Source of the DNA: Acetobacterium woodii DSM 1030
Lineage (GTDB): Bacteria > Bacillota > Clostridia > Eubacteriales > Eubacteriaceae
Assembly (NCBI RefSeq): GCF_000247605.1
Contig: NC_016894.1
Span: 1,240,001 to 1,304,000 of the forward strand
Length of the DNA stretch: 64,000 nt
Reading direction: 5' to 3'
The notes under the pieces were generated by a model, which made no database searches, had not been told where the DNA came from, and worked only from the letters and a program-made list of their open reading frames with translations. Below are positions 41,469 through 50,592 of the stretch, piece after piece; position 1 is the stretch's first letter; each line of letters opens with the position of its first letter. Position numbers and translations under genes: made by a program.

Positions 41469-42278
41469 ATGAATAATAATTGTATAACTATTGCGATCGT
41501 GAACCAAAAGGGCGGTGTTGGAAAAACAACCACCACTTATAACTTGGGTTGGGAGTTGGGCCAACTGGGGAAAAAGGTTTTATTGGTTGATCTGGATTCG
41601 CAGGGAAATTTAACCATGCAATCTGGCATTTCGATTCCAGATAATTTGGATGTAACGATATCCAATCTTATGACAAATTATTTATATGACAAAGACTTGC
41701 CGGATCGACAGGATCTGGTGATTGAAAAGAAAATGATCAATGTGCTGCCAGCAAATATTGAACTCTCCGATGTGGAAGTTCAACTGGTGACCGCAACCAT
41801 GCGTGAGTTTGTCCTGGACAACGTTCTGGAAGAATATAAGAAGGATTATGATTATATTCTGATTGATTGTATGCCGTCACTTTTAATGTTGCCGGTCAAC
41901 GCTTTGGCAGCTGCGGATCAAGTTATCATTCCTGTCGAACCGGAGCTATGGGCGGTGAAAGGGATGGAAACATTATTTAAAACAATTCTTAAAGTCAAGA
42001 AACGTATCAATCGGCATCTTCAAATTGCGGGGATTCTGATTACAAAGTATAATCCCAATTTGAAATTGACGAAAGCAATGGAGCAGACGATCGAGGATGT
42101 TTTTGGCGAGAGTGTTAATATCTTTGATGCGAAAATTCCAAACTCGGTCAAGGTTGCTGAAGCTGGAGCGAAAGGATTGAGTGTGCGGGAATATGCCGAT
42201 ACACATAAAGATGAAATGAGTTTAAAGGTAGTCGGTGCTTATGAAGTTTTGGCCAGGGAGATTATCAGCAAGGAGTAG
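41469..42278 (+). CDS. parA: ParA-family partition ATPase
   Basis: 269 residues. Deviant Walker A KGGVGKTTTTYN at about residues 12-23, Walker A' LLVDLDSQGN and Walker B YILIDCMPSL mark a Soj/ParA partition ATPase; there is no N-terminal DNA-binding domain. With ParB (3 bases downstream) it segregates the extrachromosomal form of the element. Confidence 0.93.
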   Translation: MNNNCITIAIVNQKGGVGKTTTTYNLGWELGQLGKKVLLVDLDSQGNLTMQSGISIPDNLDVTISNLMTNYLYDKDLPDRQDLVIEKKMINVLPANIELSDVEVQLVTATMREFVLDNVLEEYKKDYDYILIDCMPSLLMLPVNALAAADQVIIPVEPELWAVKGMETLFKTILKVKKRINRHLQIAGILITKYNPNLKLTKAMEQTIEDVFGESVNIFDAKIPNSVKVAEAGAKGLSVREYADTHKDEMSLKVVGAYEVLAREIISKE

Positions 42279-42281
42279 AAA

Positions 42282-43325
42282 ATGGACGTAAAAAAAGATA
42301 GTTTCAACAGCATGTTTGGAAGCCTGGATGATCTTGAAAATAATGAAATGATGGTCCTGGATCTTGACGATCTGATTTCATTTCATGATCATATTTTCAC
42401 TCGCTATTCCGAAGAAATGCTTCAGGAACTGATGGATAGTATTGAGGATGTTGGTCTACTGGTTCCGATCCTGGCAAGGGATCACCCCGAGATTCGAGGT
42501 AAGTTTGAAATTTTGTCCGGTCACAATCGGGTCGAAGCATGTAAGCGTTTGGGAATGAAACAGGTTCATGCACGAATCTTTTCCAATCTGACGGAAGATG
42601 AAGCGAAGTTGATTGTAATTGAAACCAATCTGAAGCAGCGTAACCTGGATGATTTTAAACCATCCGAGCGGGCAGCAATTGTATCAGCTCGGCACAACCT
42701 GATGAAAAAACAGGGACTGCGCACGGATCTGATTCATGAGATCGAGAGTCAGAAAAACGAAGAAAAAGATGGTAAGAATGCGCCTTTTCATTTGGGAAAA
42801 TCACAAATCTGGAGATACACTCGTATTGACGAATTCCTTTCGGATAATTTAAAAATGCAATTGGATGATGATAAATTAAAGATAAAAGGTGCTGTTGAAT
42901 TATCTTACCTTGAAGTAGATGAGCAGTTAGCTGTTGATGCTTATATCAATAGCGGTTCGAAAATAACGGACAGCAAAGCAAAAGTCATTCGCAAAAAAGC
43001 CCTGGACAATGTTATCACCAAAGAATTGCTTGATGAGCTGTTTGCGAAAAAGAAAAAAGAAGTGATTAAAGATAAAGAGATCAAAATTCCGGTAGCAATG
43101 ATTGAACGTTACTTTTCGGAAAGCGATGAGGAAGATATTTTAACAACGGTTAAAATAGCAATCGAACTATATTTTAAAGATAACAATTTAGAAAAAAATC
43201 ACGAACAAAATGAACAAGAAGCAAGTTTGGAACAATCGAATGTTGAAAGTGAAAGATTGAACCAGGATCTTTCTTTACCGATCGACGATCCGTTTGATAA
43301 TCCAGGTGACGGTGATCAGGAATAA
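42282..43325 (+). CDS. parB: ParB-family partition protein
   Basis: 347 residues: ParB/Srx domain (MLQELMDSIEDVGLLVPILAR, EILSGHNRVEACKRLG, IVIETNLKQRNLDDFKPSERA), helix-turn-helix (KSQIWRYTRIDEFLSDNLK) and a long acidic C-terminus. It should bind parS near its own operon and load onto DNA. The stop overlaps the relaxase start codon. Confidence 0.93.
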   Translation: MDVKKDSFNSMFGSLDDLENNEMMVLDLDDLISFHDHIFTRYSEEMLQELMDSIEDVGLLVPILARDHPEIRGKFEILSGHNRVEACKRLGMKQVHARIFSNLTEDEAKLIVIETNLKQRNLDDFKPSERAAIVSARHNLMKKQGLRTDLIHEIESQKNEEKDGKNAPFHLGKSQIWRYTRIDEFLSDNLKMQLDDDKLKIKGAVELSYLEVDEQLAVDAYINSGSKITDSKAKVIRKKALDNVITKELLDELFAKKKKEVIKDKEIKIPVAMIERYFSESDEEDILTTVKIAIELYFKDNNLEKNHEQNEQEASLEQSNVESERLNQDLSLPIDDPFDNPGDGDQE

Positions 43326-44605
43326 TGGCGATTATAAAAATGCTCAATTCAAAAACAAAACAGTCAGCTTATTCTATGAAGCAGGCGGTTGGTTATGCAT
43401 TAAAAATGAATTCAGTCAATTTTTTAGCTTCTGGAATTAACTGTAATTTCGATACAGCTTATGAAGAATTTGTATTGACTAAAAAAATGCATCATAAGGA
43501 AAATGGTCGATTGTATATTCATTTTGAACAGAGTTTTCCACCTGATACCACGGCCACAGCGGAACAGCTTCATGAAATAGGCCGAAGGTTGATTGAAGAA
43601 TCTTCTGCTTTTGATGGTTTCCAGGTTGTCATTGGCACGCACACCGACAAAGATCATATACATAATCACTTTGTTATCAATAGTGTCAATGCAGAATCCG
43701 GTTTAAAGTGGCATCAATCAAAATTTGAGCTTTTGGCAATCCGCGAGAAATCGTTAGAATTATGTAAAGAAGCAAATATCAATGTTTGGTGGGACAAGCA
43801 ATTAAAAAACACATTAGAAAATGACCAGTTATCGACGGTTAATTATGGTGAATATGAAAAACAGAAACAAGGAAAAAGTTGGAAGTTTGATTTATTTCAA
43901 ACCATTAAGGAATGTATGAAAGCGTCTGATTCAAAAGATCAATTTATTAAAGCGATGCGTTCGCGGGGATATGATGTGGACTGGACGGATCGGCATAAGT
44001 ACATTACCTTTACTACACCCGAAGGTATGAAATGTCGAAATGATAAACTTTATCCAATTGACAAATTTACAAAAACGAGTCTGCTGAAACAGATTGAGAA
44101 AAAAGACAGAGAAGAAATTAAAGATCCACAGGAAATGAGCGACGCAAAAAAACAAAAAAGCGATTGCTATAATGCGATCATGTTGTGCGCAAAACATTCT
44201 CACAGTAAGGATGAATTTATTAACAACATGGAAGGCTTGGGATACGGTGTCCAGTGGGATCATCATGTACATCTTGTTTTCGCTACTCCTAAAGGGAAAC
44301 GTTTTAGAGAAGATAAGTTTTATCCAGCAGACCGTTTTTCAAAAGAAAAATTATTATTGCAGTTTGAAAAAAATGCTGACCGTCGTAGTCAGCGGACAAA
44401 ACTCGAACACCAAAAAGAAATGAATCAGGTGATTTTAAATGTAAAATCACTCCTGGCAGCAGTCAAAAGTCAGGAAAATTCAAAGACCAATCAACCAATA
44501 GCTAAACTTGAAAAAAAGAAAAATCTGGAAGGTCAGGCACTAAAAGAAAAGGCAATTGAAAAATCGAATACTAGTTATGATTGGGAAACGGATTGGGAAA
44601 TTTAA
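43325..44605 (+). CDS. MobA/VirD2-type relaxase (MOBP-like)
   Basis: 426 residues. The relaxase domain spans about 1-160: FEQSFPPDTTATAEQLHEIG, then the three-His metal motif HTDKDHIHNHFVIN (about 105-119). The nicking Tyr is probably in the N-terminal part (SAYSMKQAVGYALK). The rest has two copies of a 65-residue unit (about 187-250 and 280-345). It nicks oriT and pilots the strand. The ATG overlaps the parB stop (TAATG). Confidence 0.9.
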   Translation: MAIIKMLNSKTKQSAYSMKQAVGYALKMNSVNFLASGINCNFDTAYEEFVLTKKMHHKENGRLYIHFEQSFPPDTTATAEQLHEIGRRLIEESSAFDGFQVVIGTHTDKDHIHNHFVINSVNAESGLKWHQSKFELLAIREKSLELCKEANINVWWDKQLKNTLENDQLSTVNYGEYEKQKQGKSWKFDLFQTIKECMKASDSKDQFIKAMRSRGYDVDWTDRHKYITFTTPEGMKCRNDKLYPIDKFTKTSLLKQIEKKDREEIKDPQEMSDAKKQKSDCYNAIMLCAKHSHSKDEFINNMEGLGYGVQWDHHVHLVFATPKGKRFREDKFYPADRFSKEKLLLQFEKNADRRSQRTKLEHQKEMNQVILNVKSLLAAVKSQENSKTNQPIAKLEKKKNLEGQALKEKAIEKSNTSYDWETDWEI

Positions 44606-44607
44606 GA

Positions 44608-44735
44608 TTAACTTCGTTTCCTCGGGAAATAAAGTTGTTGATTAGAGAAATTAAAGATTCAAAAGATTGCTTAATTGATATTCGCGATACAATAAAACTT
44701 TTAAATCACTTCGTTTCCTCGGGAAACGAAGTTGT
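44608..44735. repeat. Paired hairpins after the relaxase gene (possible oriT)
   Basis: A palindrome ACTTCGTTTCC-TCG-GGAAACGAAGT, perfect at 44708-44732, recurs imperfectly at 44611-44635, 97 bases apart. Between the copies is an AT-rich tract containing ATTCGCGAT. Position directly behind the relaxase gene is typical for oriT; the nick site cannot be placed. Confidence 0.5.
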
Positions 44736-44756
44736 CTATTTGAAAAGGAGGAAATA

Positions 44757-45671
44757 ATGAAAACAGAAAAGAAAGGTCGTGCGATCAACACGATATTTAA
44801 TCGAAATAAAAAAAGTGATTTAATTGATTCTAACACAGATTCTGATAAATATGAAAGTGAAAATGAAAAATTTATACAAAACGAAGAAGTTAAAAATGAA
44901 GTTGAAATGAAGCACGAAATTGACCAAAGTGAGCAGACGGCGTGTGAGGAAATGGAAGTGTTCGATCCGGAACAGGAAAACGAAGATCCGATGGAAGTGG
45001 CTGAAGACACCCAAAAGGATGAGAAAGCCGAGCATGAAGCTAATGATGAATTAAAAAATAAGGATGCATCTGAACAAGACGAAAAGACCGGAATTTCTAA
45101 AAGCTCTCATGAGGCTGATCCGGATGAGATTACAACGGTTATGAAAGAGATTGATCGGTTAAATCAAGTAGTGGAAGATCTTAAATCTGAAAATGCAGAA
45201 ATCAGCATTGAACGTGATCAAAACGAAAAACTATATCTGGAATTAAAAGATATTTTAGTCCATATTGGTTTAACGAAGGAATTAGATATTTTAGAAAATA
45301 TTAAAACGAAACTTAAAAGTGAGCAGGAGCGTCGTCAGTTTTTAGAGAAATCCTTAAAAGAAAAGGAAGTCTTTATTGAATCCCTGAAAAATGGTATTTT
45401 TTCAGGGATCAATCAACTTTTTGATCAAAAACCACCGAATCAAATTGTTGGTAAACCCGAAAATACAGCACAAATCGAAGTAATTGAAGCATCGCATGGC
45501 GATGAAGACGTTCGAAACATAAAATCCAGTAATGAAATTGCAGTCGAGATTATGGAATTGAATAAAAGTGGAAAAAATCTTGCTGAAATTGCCAAGATAA
45601 CGAAGCTGCCCAAACAAAAAGTGAGTGAATTTCTTAGAAAACATGGAAATGTTGACGAGGAAGGAGCATAA
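44757..45671 (+). CDS. Acidic coiled-coil protein with C-terminal helix-turn-helix
   Basis: 304 residues. Residues 15-120 are low-complexity acidic; 120-215 are a long coiled coil; the last 50 (SSNEIAVEIMELNKSGKNLAEIAKITKLPKQKVSEFLRKHG) form a helix-turn-helix of the type found in DNA-tracking or partition proteins. It follows the oriT candidate and could be a relaxosome or segregation accessory. GGAGGAAATA is the ribosome site. Confidence 0.65.
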   Translation: MKTEKKGRAINTIFNRNKKSDLIDSNTDSDKYESENEKFIQNEEVKNEVEMKHEIDQSEQTACEEMEVFDPEQENEDPMEVAEDTQKDEKAEHEANDELKNKDASEQDEKTGISKSSHEADPDEITTVMKEIDRLNQVVEDLKSENAEISIERDQNEKLYLELKDILVHIGLTKELDILENIKTKLKSEQERRQFLEKSLKEKEVFIESLKNGIFSGINQLFDQKPPNQIVGKPENTAQIEVIEASHGDEDVRNIKSSNEIAVEIMELNKSGKNLAEIAKITKLPKQKVSEFLRKHGNVDEEGA

Positions 45672-45674
45672 AAA

Positions 45675-45809
45675 ATGAAAACCTCCAGCCATTTTTTTTC
45701 AATCGACCAGTTAGCGATTCCCATGAGCAGGGACGAGCGCATTTGTAAATCACATTTGGAGGGGTGTGGGATAGTGGGCAAGATTCCCGAAAGTATACAA
45801 ATGCGCTAA
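45675..45809 (+). CDS. Small protein of unknown function
   Basis: 44 residues beginning MKTSSHFFSIDQLAIPMSRDE, with two Cys (ICKSH and EGCGI). The ATG is 8 bases after AAGGAG at the end of the previous gene, so translational coupling is likely. No family recognised, but the ribosome site and spacing support it. Confidence 0.5.
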   Translation: MKTSSHFFSIDQLAIPMSRDERICKSHLEGCGIVGKIPESIQMR

Positions 45810-45911
45810 GGCGCCTTTGCATACTTTCAGATCTTGATTTCCCTGGGCGGGAAAGTAAAGTATGGGGGACACCCCCAAACCCCCGTAAAGTAAATTCTTG
45901 GTTCCCAAGAA
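45790..45911. repeat. Cluster of GC-rich hairpins in an intergenic region
   Basis: An imperfect hairpin GTATACAAATGCGC/GCGCCTTTGCATAC (45794-45827), a C5/G5 stretch (45863-45888) and a perfect TTCTTGG/CCAAGAA (45895-45911). It lies in a 356-base gap before the gene at 46166; nothing else was seen there. Confidence 0.5.
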
Positions 45912-46165
45912 ATGAAAAAATAGTAATTGAAAAATAATATCAAGCTGAAATATTGAAACAGAACAGGGTTCAACTTGTATATAACGAAAGGGCGAATGAA
46001 GAGTGGACCGTCAGTCATTTTAGTGAATTAAAGCACAAAAAAGGGAAACGAAATGCCGATTGCTCTCTACATTCTAATAGATTAATTAATAAGATGGACA
46101 TATTTTATTGACTGGTTGGGTGCTATAGCCATAAATAGTTGTAGTAGAAAGGATTGATAAAGCAA

Positions 46166-46513
46166 ATGAAAGATGAAACAAAACAAGAATTACTATATGT
46201 GCTTCGTACTGGATTATTTATGGTGGTTGTTTTTTATGTCACATTGTACATTTTCAGTATTCCAGTTCAATTACAGCAGCGTGAAGCAATTAAGCAAGCT
46301 GAATCTGAATATGTTGCTCTGCAACAGCAAATTGAAGAAAATAAAAGTCAAATAACAACGGAAAGTGATTTAGGCGACTTAAGCGACATGCCGGAACTAG
46401 CTCCTTCTAATGATGGTTATCAGTTTACTGATTGGACTTATCAAACTCCTTTTTCATACACAATTAATGAACGGGTTCTTGATGTAATAGAAAGTGCTAT
46501 CGACGCATTTTAA
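46166..46513 (+). CDS. Membrane-anchored hypothetical protein
   Basis: 115 residues: a short charged N-terminus, one membrane segment (TGLFMVVVFYVTLYIFSIPV) and a Gln/Glu-rich coiled coil followed by an acidic outside part. ATG at 46166 with AAAGGA 12 bases upstream; an in-frame TTG at 46154 is too close to that site. Function unknown. Confidence 0.55.
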   Translation: MKDETKQELLYVLRTGLFMVVVFYVTLYIFSIPVQLQQREAIKQAESEYVALQQQIEENKSQITTESDLGDLSDMPELAPSNDGYQFTDWTYQTPFSYTINERVLDVIESAIDAF

Positions 46514-46623
46514 TAATTATTTGATTTGTTTAACATAATTAGGTAATTGCGAAACGAATCAGAAAAAATAGTGAGAAGAGCAGAAAAAGAAAAAAGGGAA
46601 AATTTAAAAAGATGAAAAATGAT

Positions 46624-47580
46624 TTAAGCAATCAGGGGCTTGAGACTGCGAATAAATTGGTGCTGATGAATCGAATCGGCAAGGATAACCGTTAAGAGTT
46701 GAGCAATCCCGGAAAGTAAAAGGTCGGCATGCAGCGTCTGTTCATTCTGAGTACGGCGATTGGCAACACAGAAGCTGTCTTTAAACTGATTAATGGTCTG
46801 CTCAACACATCCCCGGATTTTATAAGTCTGTGCCCATTCATTTGTCCCACGAATGGTACCGGGATAAGCACGCAGATTCTTTTCCGGGTAAATATAAACC
46901 ATCCGGCCACAGAGCGAGGTCGTACAGGGATGATCACAATGATGACGGCGATGATACTTGCTATCGGCACATTTTACCGATTTCATTTTTGGACAGACAA
47001 ATTTAAAGGTGGGAATACCACACCGAAGATGAGAGGTATTGCCTTCCCGTTTCATAGGCAGGGACGGATCGTTCGGACAACAGGGAATGCCATCAGGGTT
47101 GATGGTAAAGTCAGGATGTTCAAGACTTGAACGACGATTCAAAGGAATAAAGGCCCGGTTGAAATGCAGGTTGTTGAATAGTCCCGAATAAATCGGGATG
47201 GTATCAAAGGCAGCATCACCCAGAAAGACATCTGGCCGAATCAGCGGATGCTTGTTGAAAAAATCGGTCAGAACCGGCATCAGGGCTTTTGAATCACCTA
47301 ACGATTTATCTTCATCCGGCGAATCCGACTTTTTCTCAACGACAATGTCCGGATGGGCAGACAGAAAATCCCGATTGTAGAAAGTGATGTCGCGAACAAT
47401 CCCCAGCCCATTGGTAATCATGCCAAACTTATAAACATAACAGAAATGGCCATTGATATAGAGTTGCTTGATTGCTGGATTGGCTGTAGCATGAGGAGGC
47501 ATTATTTTATAGGCCGCCTTATGTGGATCATAGGAATTCGGCAGCTGATTGGCTTTTTTAAAGGCTTTCAATTGAATCAT
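46624..47580 (-). pseudogene. Transposase, N-terminally truncated
   Basis: 318 residues. A DDE-type transposase: FLGDAAFDT (first catalytic Asp area), a zinc-like stretch (CPKMKSVKCADSKYH, CDHPC) and the C-terminal YKIRGCVEQTINQFKDSFCVANRRT with the catalytic Glu. Related full transposases have an extra N-terminal DNA-binding part; here the frame is closed by a stop 72 bases before the ATG. No clear terminal inverted repeats are seen, so it is a remnant. Confidence 0.75.
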
Positions 47581-47787
47581 GAGAAGATTATCAAAATATT
47601 GTCTTTTATAAATTTTTCTTTGAAAATATTCAAATTGATGCAGGCGTTAAGTTACTGATTGAAGTAAATAATAGAACCGAAACATTGGAGCCGAAACAAT
47701 AAAATGACAATCTGAAAAATCGCTTTTTGAATTAAAAATATCTATTTAAAACAATTGCTTTATTAAAATGGGAGGAGTTAGAATTTT

Positions 47788-48252
47788 ATGCCAGAAGAAT
47801 TTATATTTTATATAACAATGATTTTGATAACAATGATAAGCTCTAGTGTTGTCTTAACTATTTTATACGATAAAACCAAAGACGAGAATTTGTGTAGGAT
47901 GATTGTTTATGAGAGAAGGCTTTTAATAGGTTTTGGCATCTTTATAATGTTGCTTCACATTAATGGATATCGTAATGGAGTTTATGATTTAGTTAATCAA
48001 CAAACAGTTGGGTGCTATACTTCAGAACAGGATGTTATTTGTTTTAATGAAAGCGCGGATAATTTGTTAGAAATATCGAAAGCAGGTGTGACAACCCGAT
48101 TGGTTTATGAAAAAATCAATGCGGATCAAATTTCTTTCGAATATGGTGGTGAAAAATATATTGGGACAATTAAAAAAGAAAACAGACAAGTTCAAATTGT
48201 TTTCAAAACTTCAAGCGGGATAGAAACATTTGTAAAATCAAAGGAGAAGTAA
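47788..48252 (+). CDS. Membrane protein, paralogue of the gene at 49057
   Basis: 154 residues with two membrane segments (about 5-25 and 48-62) and an extracytoplasmic beta-rich domain. The C-terminal 100 residues align with the protein at 49057 (YDLV-x2-QT, Y-x-T, L-x-E, YEK-x-D, Y-x-G-x-x-KKE). GGGAGGAG is the ribosome site. The next gene starts 2 bases later. Function unknown. Confidence 0.65.
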   Translation: MPEEFIFYITMILITMISSSVVLTILYDKTKDENLCRMIVYERRLLIGFGIFIMLLHINGYRNGVYDLVNQQTVGCYTSEQDVICFNESADNLLEISKAGVTTRLVYEKINADQISFEYGGEKYIGTIKKENRQVQIVFKTSSGIETFVKSKEK

Positions 48253-48254
48253 AA

Positions 48255-49040
48255 ATGAAAAGACTACCAGGAGAACAAACGAAAGATCTTTATCGGTATT
48301 TTCTAATTCATAAAGAAACAAAAGTTTATGAAGCAACTGAACGCTTTCTTAGAGAATTTGCGGATGGAAAGATGGTAATGGGAGACTATGAAAATATGCT
48401 TGGTGTTACTTTCACGTGTATGGATATGGATTTATACAAAAGCGGGGATTGCTTTTTTATCGTAATGAATTTGATAAATTTAGATGATGAAAGTAGTGAA
48501 TTAGTAAATGAAGAATTAATCGAAATAAATTTTAAAATCTTTTCGGAGGCAATTCGCAAAAATGGTTACGTTTGTTATAGAAGCGTAGGTACGGGTGCTT
48601 TTTATGATTATATTTTCAAACCGCTCGTTATTAAATTTGATCCAAATCGCCAATTGAATAAAGATACCGGTGTCAGGAATAAGGAGATTATAATGGATGA
48701 GTTACGGTTTAAAAGTACAGTAGAATTTGCAAATTGGGCAAGAGATCAGGAAATTTACACGATTGAATATCTGAGCATTCTGGATGGGCGAAAAAGTCAG
48801 AATTGTTTCGAAGTAGATATTGAAAAGAAAGATACGCAGCTTGTTTGCATCGAAAAAAATGCACATGAGCTGTTTTTTAGCAACAAGGACGAAATGGATC
48901 GATGGACTGAATTTAATGAAGCGACGGATGTTGTCAACGATGGACTTAGCGATGTATTTGTTGGATTTAATGTGTTTCAATGTAAAACTGGAGAAGTTGA
49001 AATGACTCTTTATATTGATGCCACGGCTTTGCTACCTTAA
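48255..49040 (+). CDS. Hypothetical protein of the element
   Basis: 261 residues, soluble, acidic. No domain recognised; two roughly equal parts can be seen, the second starting about residue 145 (DELRFKSTVEFANWARDQEIYTIEY). It lies between two paralogous membrane-protein genes and starts 2 bases after the first, with AAGGAGAAG upstream. Confidence 0.55.
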   Translation: MKRLPGEQTKDLYRYFLIHKETKVYEATERFLREFADGKMVMGDYENMLGVTFTCMDMDLYKSGDCFFIVMNLINLDDESSELVNEELIEINFKIFSEAIRKNGYVCYRSVGTGAFYDYIFKPLVIKFDPNRQLNKDTGVRNKEIIMDELRFKSTVEFANWARDQEIYTIEYLSILDGRKSQNCFEVDIEKKDTQLVCIEKNAHELFFSNKDEMDRWTEFNEATDVVNDGLSDVFVGFNVFQCKTGEVEMTLYIDATALLP

Positions 49041-49056
49041 GGAAGGAGGTAATCGA

Positions 49057-49566
49057 TTGGAAACGAGAGTTTTATATTTGAGCGTTATGGCTGCAATTCT
49101 TGTTGTTACGTTGATCGGTTCTTTAGTCGGGTTAAAAAATACTAGATTGCAAGCTAAAACGGATTGGAATGGTTCATATGGTCACGTTGAAGCCGTAGCA
49201 AAGGTCGGGCGAAATTTATCAATTTTCGGATTGGCGTTCATCTTACTTATTGTCATAGTTGAGAATAATAACAGTGCTTTTGATTTAGTTTATGCTCAAA
49301 CGAATGGATATTATATTACTGAATCCGGTGAAGATAGCGAGATTGATATGATCAATTTTATCGATCAACAAGTATTGGAGATAATCAATGATGGGAATTC
49401 CAGCAAGGTTACTTATGAAAAAGTAGATCCGGATCACTTTAAATTTTCATTGAATAAAAATGGTGATAGTCAGGAGTATCTTGGAGAAGTGAAAAAAGAA
49501 AGCGACGGTTATCATATTACTTTAATAAATGAAACAGATACAATTGAATTAAAAAAAAGCAAATGA
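49057..49566 (+). CDS. Membrane protein, paralogue of the gene at 47788
   Basis: 169 residues from TTG 49057, 6 bases after AAGGAGG. Two membrane segments (about 5-25 and 50-68) and a beta-rich exterior domain (FDLVYAQTNGYYI to YLGEVKKE). It matches the protein at 47788 in order and spacing of motifs, so the two are duplicates. Function unknown. Confidence 0.65.
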   Translation: METRVLYLSVMAAILVVTLIGSLVGLKNTRLQAKTDWNGSYGHVEAVAKVGRNLSIFGLAFILLIVIVENNNSAFDLVYAQTNGYYITESGEDSEIDMINFIDQQVLEIINDGNSSKVTYEKVDPDHFKFSLNKNGDSQEYLGEVKKESDGYHITLINETDTIELKKSK

Positions 49567-49580
49567 GTAAAGGGGTGTAA

Positions 49581-49688
49581 ATGAGAAATTTACGTGATGT
49601 TTTATTGTTGTTTATTAGTGCTGGTCTTTATTATTGTGAAATATATTTATACTATTTACCATCAGCAATCAATTCTATATTAGGGTGA
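49581..49688 (+). CDS. Very small membrane protein
   Basis: 35 residues, mostly one hydrophobic segment (LLLFISAGLYYCEIYLYYL). The ATG follows AAAGGGGTG 4 bases upstream. It is short enough that only the ribosome site and the gene-dense context support it. Confidence 0.4.
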   Translation: MRNLRDVLLLFISAGLYYCEIYLYYLPSAINSILG

Positions 49689-49732
49689 ATGCTGACAAGT
49701 TAAATATCAAATTGAAGGGGGAACATGATGGC

Positions 49733-49960
49733 GTGATTAAAAAATTACTGGTTATATCGGCTATTATCATTTTATCGATCGGTTTAACCATCTACTTACT
49801 GCTGGTGAAACCGGGCATTGATCTGATGATTCTATTCTTTAAAGCGTTGATATTCTTTGGCATTCCAATTGGATTATTATACGGCTTTTTTTTAATTGGG
49901 ATGGTCATGATTACCCTGCTTGAATTGGTTCTGTTTGTCAAGATTCTAAAATGTGATTAA
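49733..49960 (+). CDS. Small two-segment membrane protein
   Basis: 75 residues with two or three membrane segments (LLVISAIIILSIGLTIYLLLV and LFFKALIFFGIPIGLLYGFF). GTG at 49733 lies 12 bases after AAGGGGG; the frame is also open from a GTG at 49685. Possible part of the transfer machine, but no family is recognised. Confidence 0.5.
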   Translation: MIKKLLVISAIIILSIGLTIYLLLVKPGIDLMILFFKALIFFGIPIGLLYGFFLIGMVMITLLELVLFVKILKCD

Positions 49961-49991
49961 AACGGTATAACAATAAAAGATTACAAGGAAG

Positions 49992-50519
49992 GTGATTAAA
50001 ATCGAAATAAACAGTTTAAAAGAAGTCCGGCAAAACCGTGGCTTAACTCAACAGGCGCTGGCTGATCTGATCGGTGTTTCCCGGAAGCGGATTTACCTGT
50101 TTGAAGTTGGCGAAGCAAAACCAGTTCCAAATGAAAAACAAAAGTTATGTATTGCGCTGCATCTTACCGCGGAAGAATTGGAGGAATCCTTAAAACTGGT
50201 TAAAGGTAAGAAGCAGAAAGTTAAATCAAACGTTGTTACTTTTCGGGCAACCGATGAGTTATACGAAAAGATTGTTGAGAACGCCAGGCAATCGAATATG
50301 AAAATTGGTACCTACGTGGCCAAGACCTATGAAGGCGGGCAGATCAAGGTGATTGAGGGCTTGCCGGAGTTTACCCAAGAACTCCGGCGCATCGGTGTTA
50401 ATCTCAATCAACTGACAAAGCTCAGTCATGTCGGAAAGATTAGAAACCCTGATTTAAAACCCATACAGAATACCATAAATGAGATCTATATTAAGCTGAA
50501 CCGTATGCTCAGCGATTGA
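49992..50519 (+). CDS. XRE-MobC fusion (relaxosome accessory protein)
   Basis: 175 residues. Residues 8-62 are an XRE helix-turn-helix (LTQQALADLIGVSRKRIYLFE); about 75-175 match MobC: RATDELYEKIVENARQSNMKIGTYVAK and the hallmark ELRRIGVNLNQLTKL. MobC proteins bind oriT and help the relaxase. The fused XRE part may make it also a transcriptional regulator. GTG start next to GGAAGG, so the exact start is uncertain. Confidence 0.8.
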   Translation: MIKIEINSLKEVRQNRGLTQQALADLIGVSRKRIYLFEVGEAKPVPNEKQKLCIALHLTAEELEESLKLVKGKKQKVKSNVVTFRATDELYEKIVENARQSNMKIGTYVAKTYEGGQIKVIEGLPEFTQELRRIGVNLNQLTKLSHVGKIRNPDLKPIQNTINEIYIKLNRMLSD

Positions 50520-50592
50520 TATGGGTCTTTTTTAATGCCTGCATCCAGGGAATGGGGGCGGGCATTAAAAAAGACAAAGGAGGTTTTTTACA

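Noticed and set aside
46729-47130. Plus-strand frames inside the transposase
   Set aside because: They are antisense shadows of the minus-strand transposase without ribosome sites.
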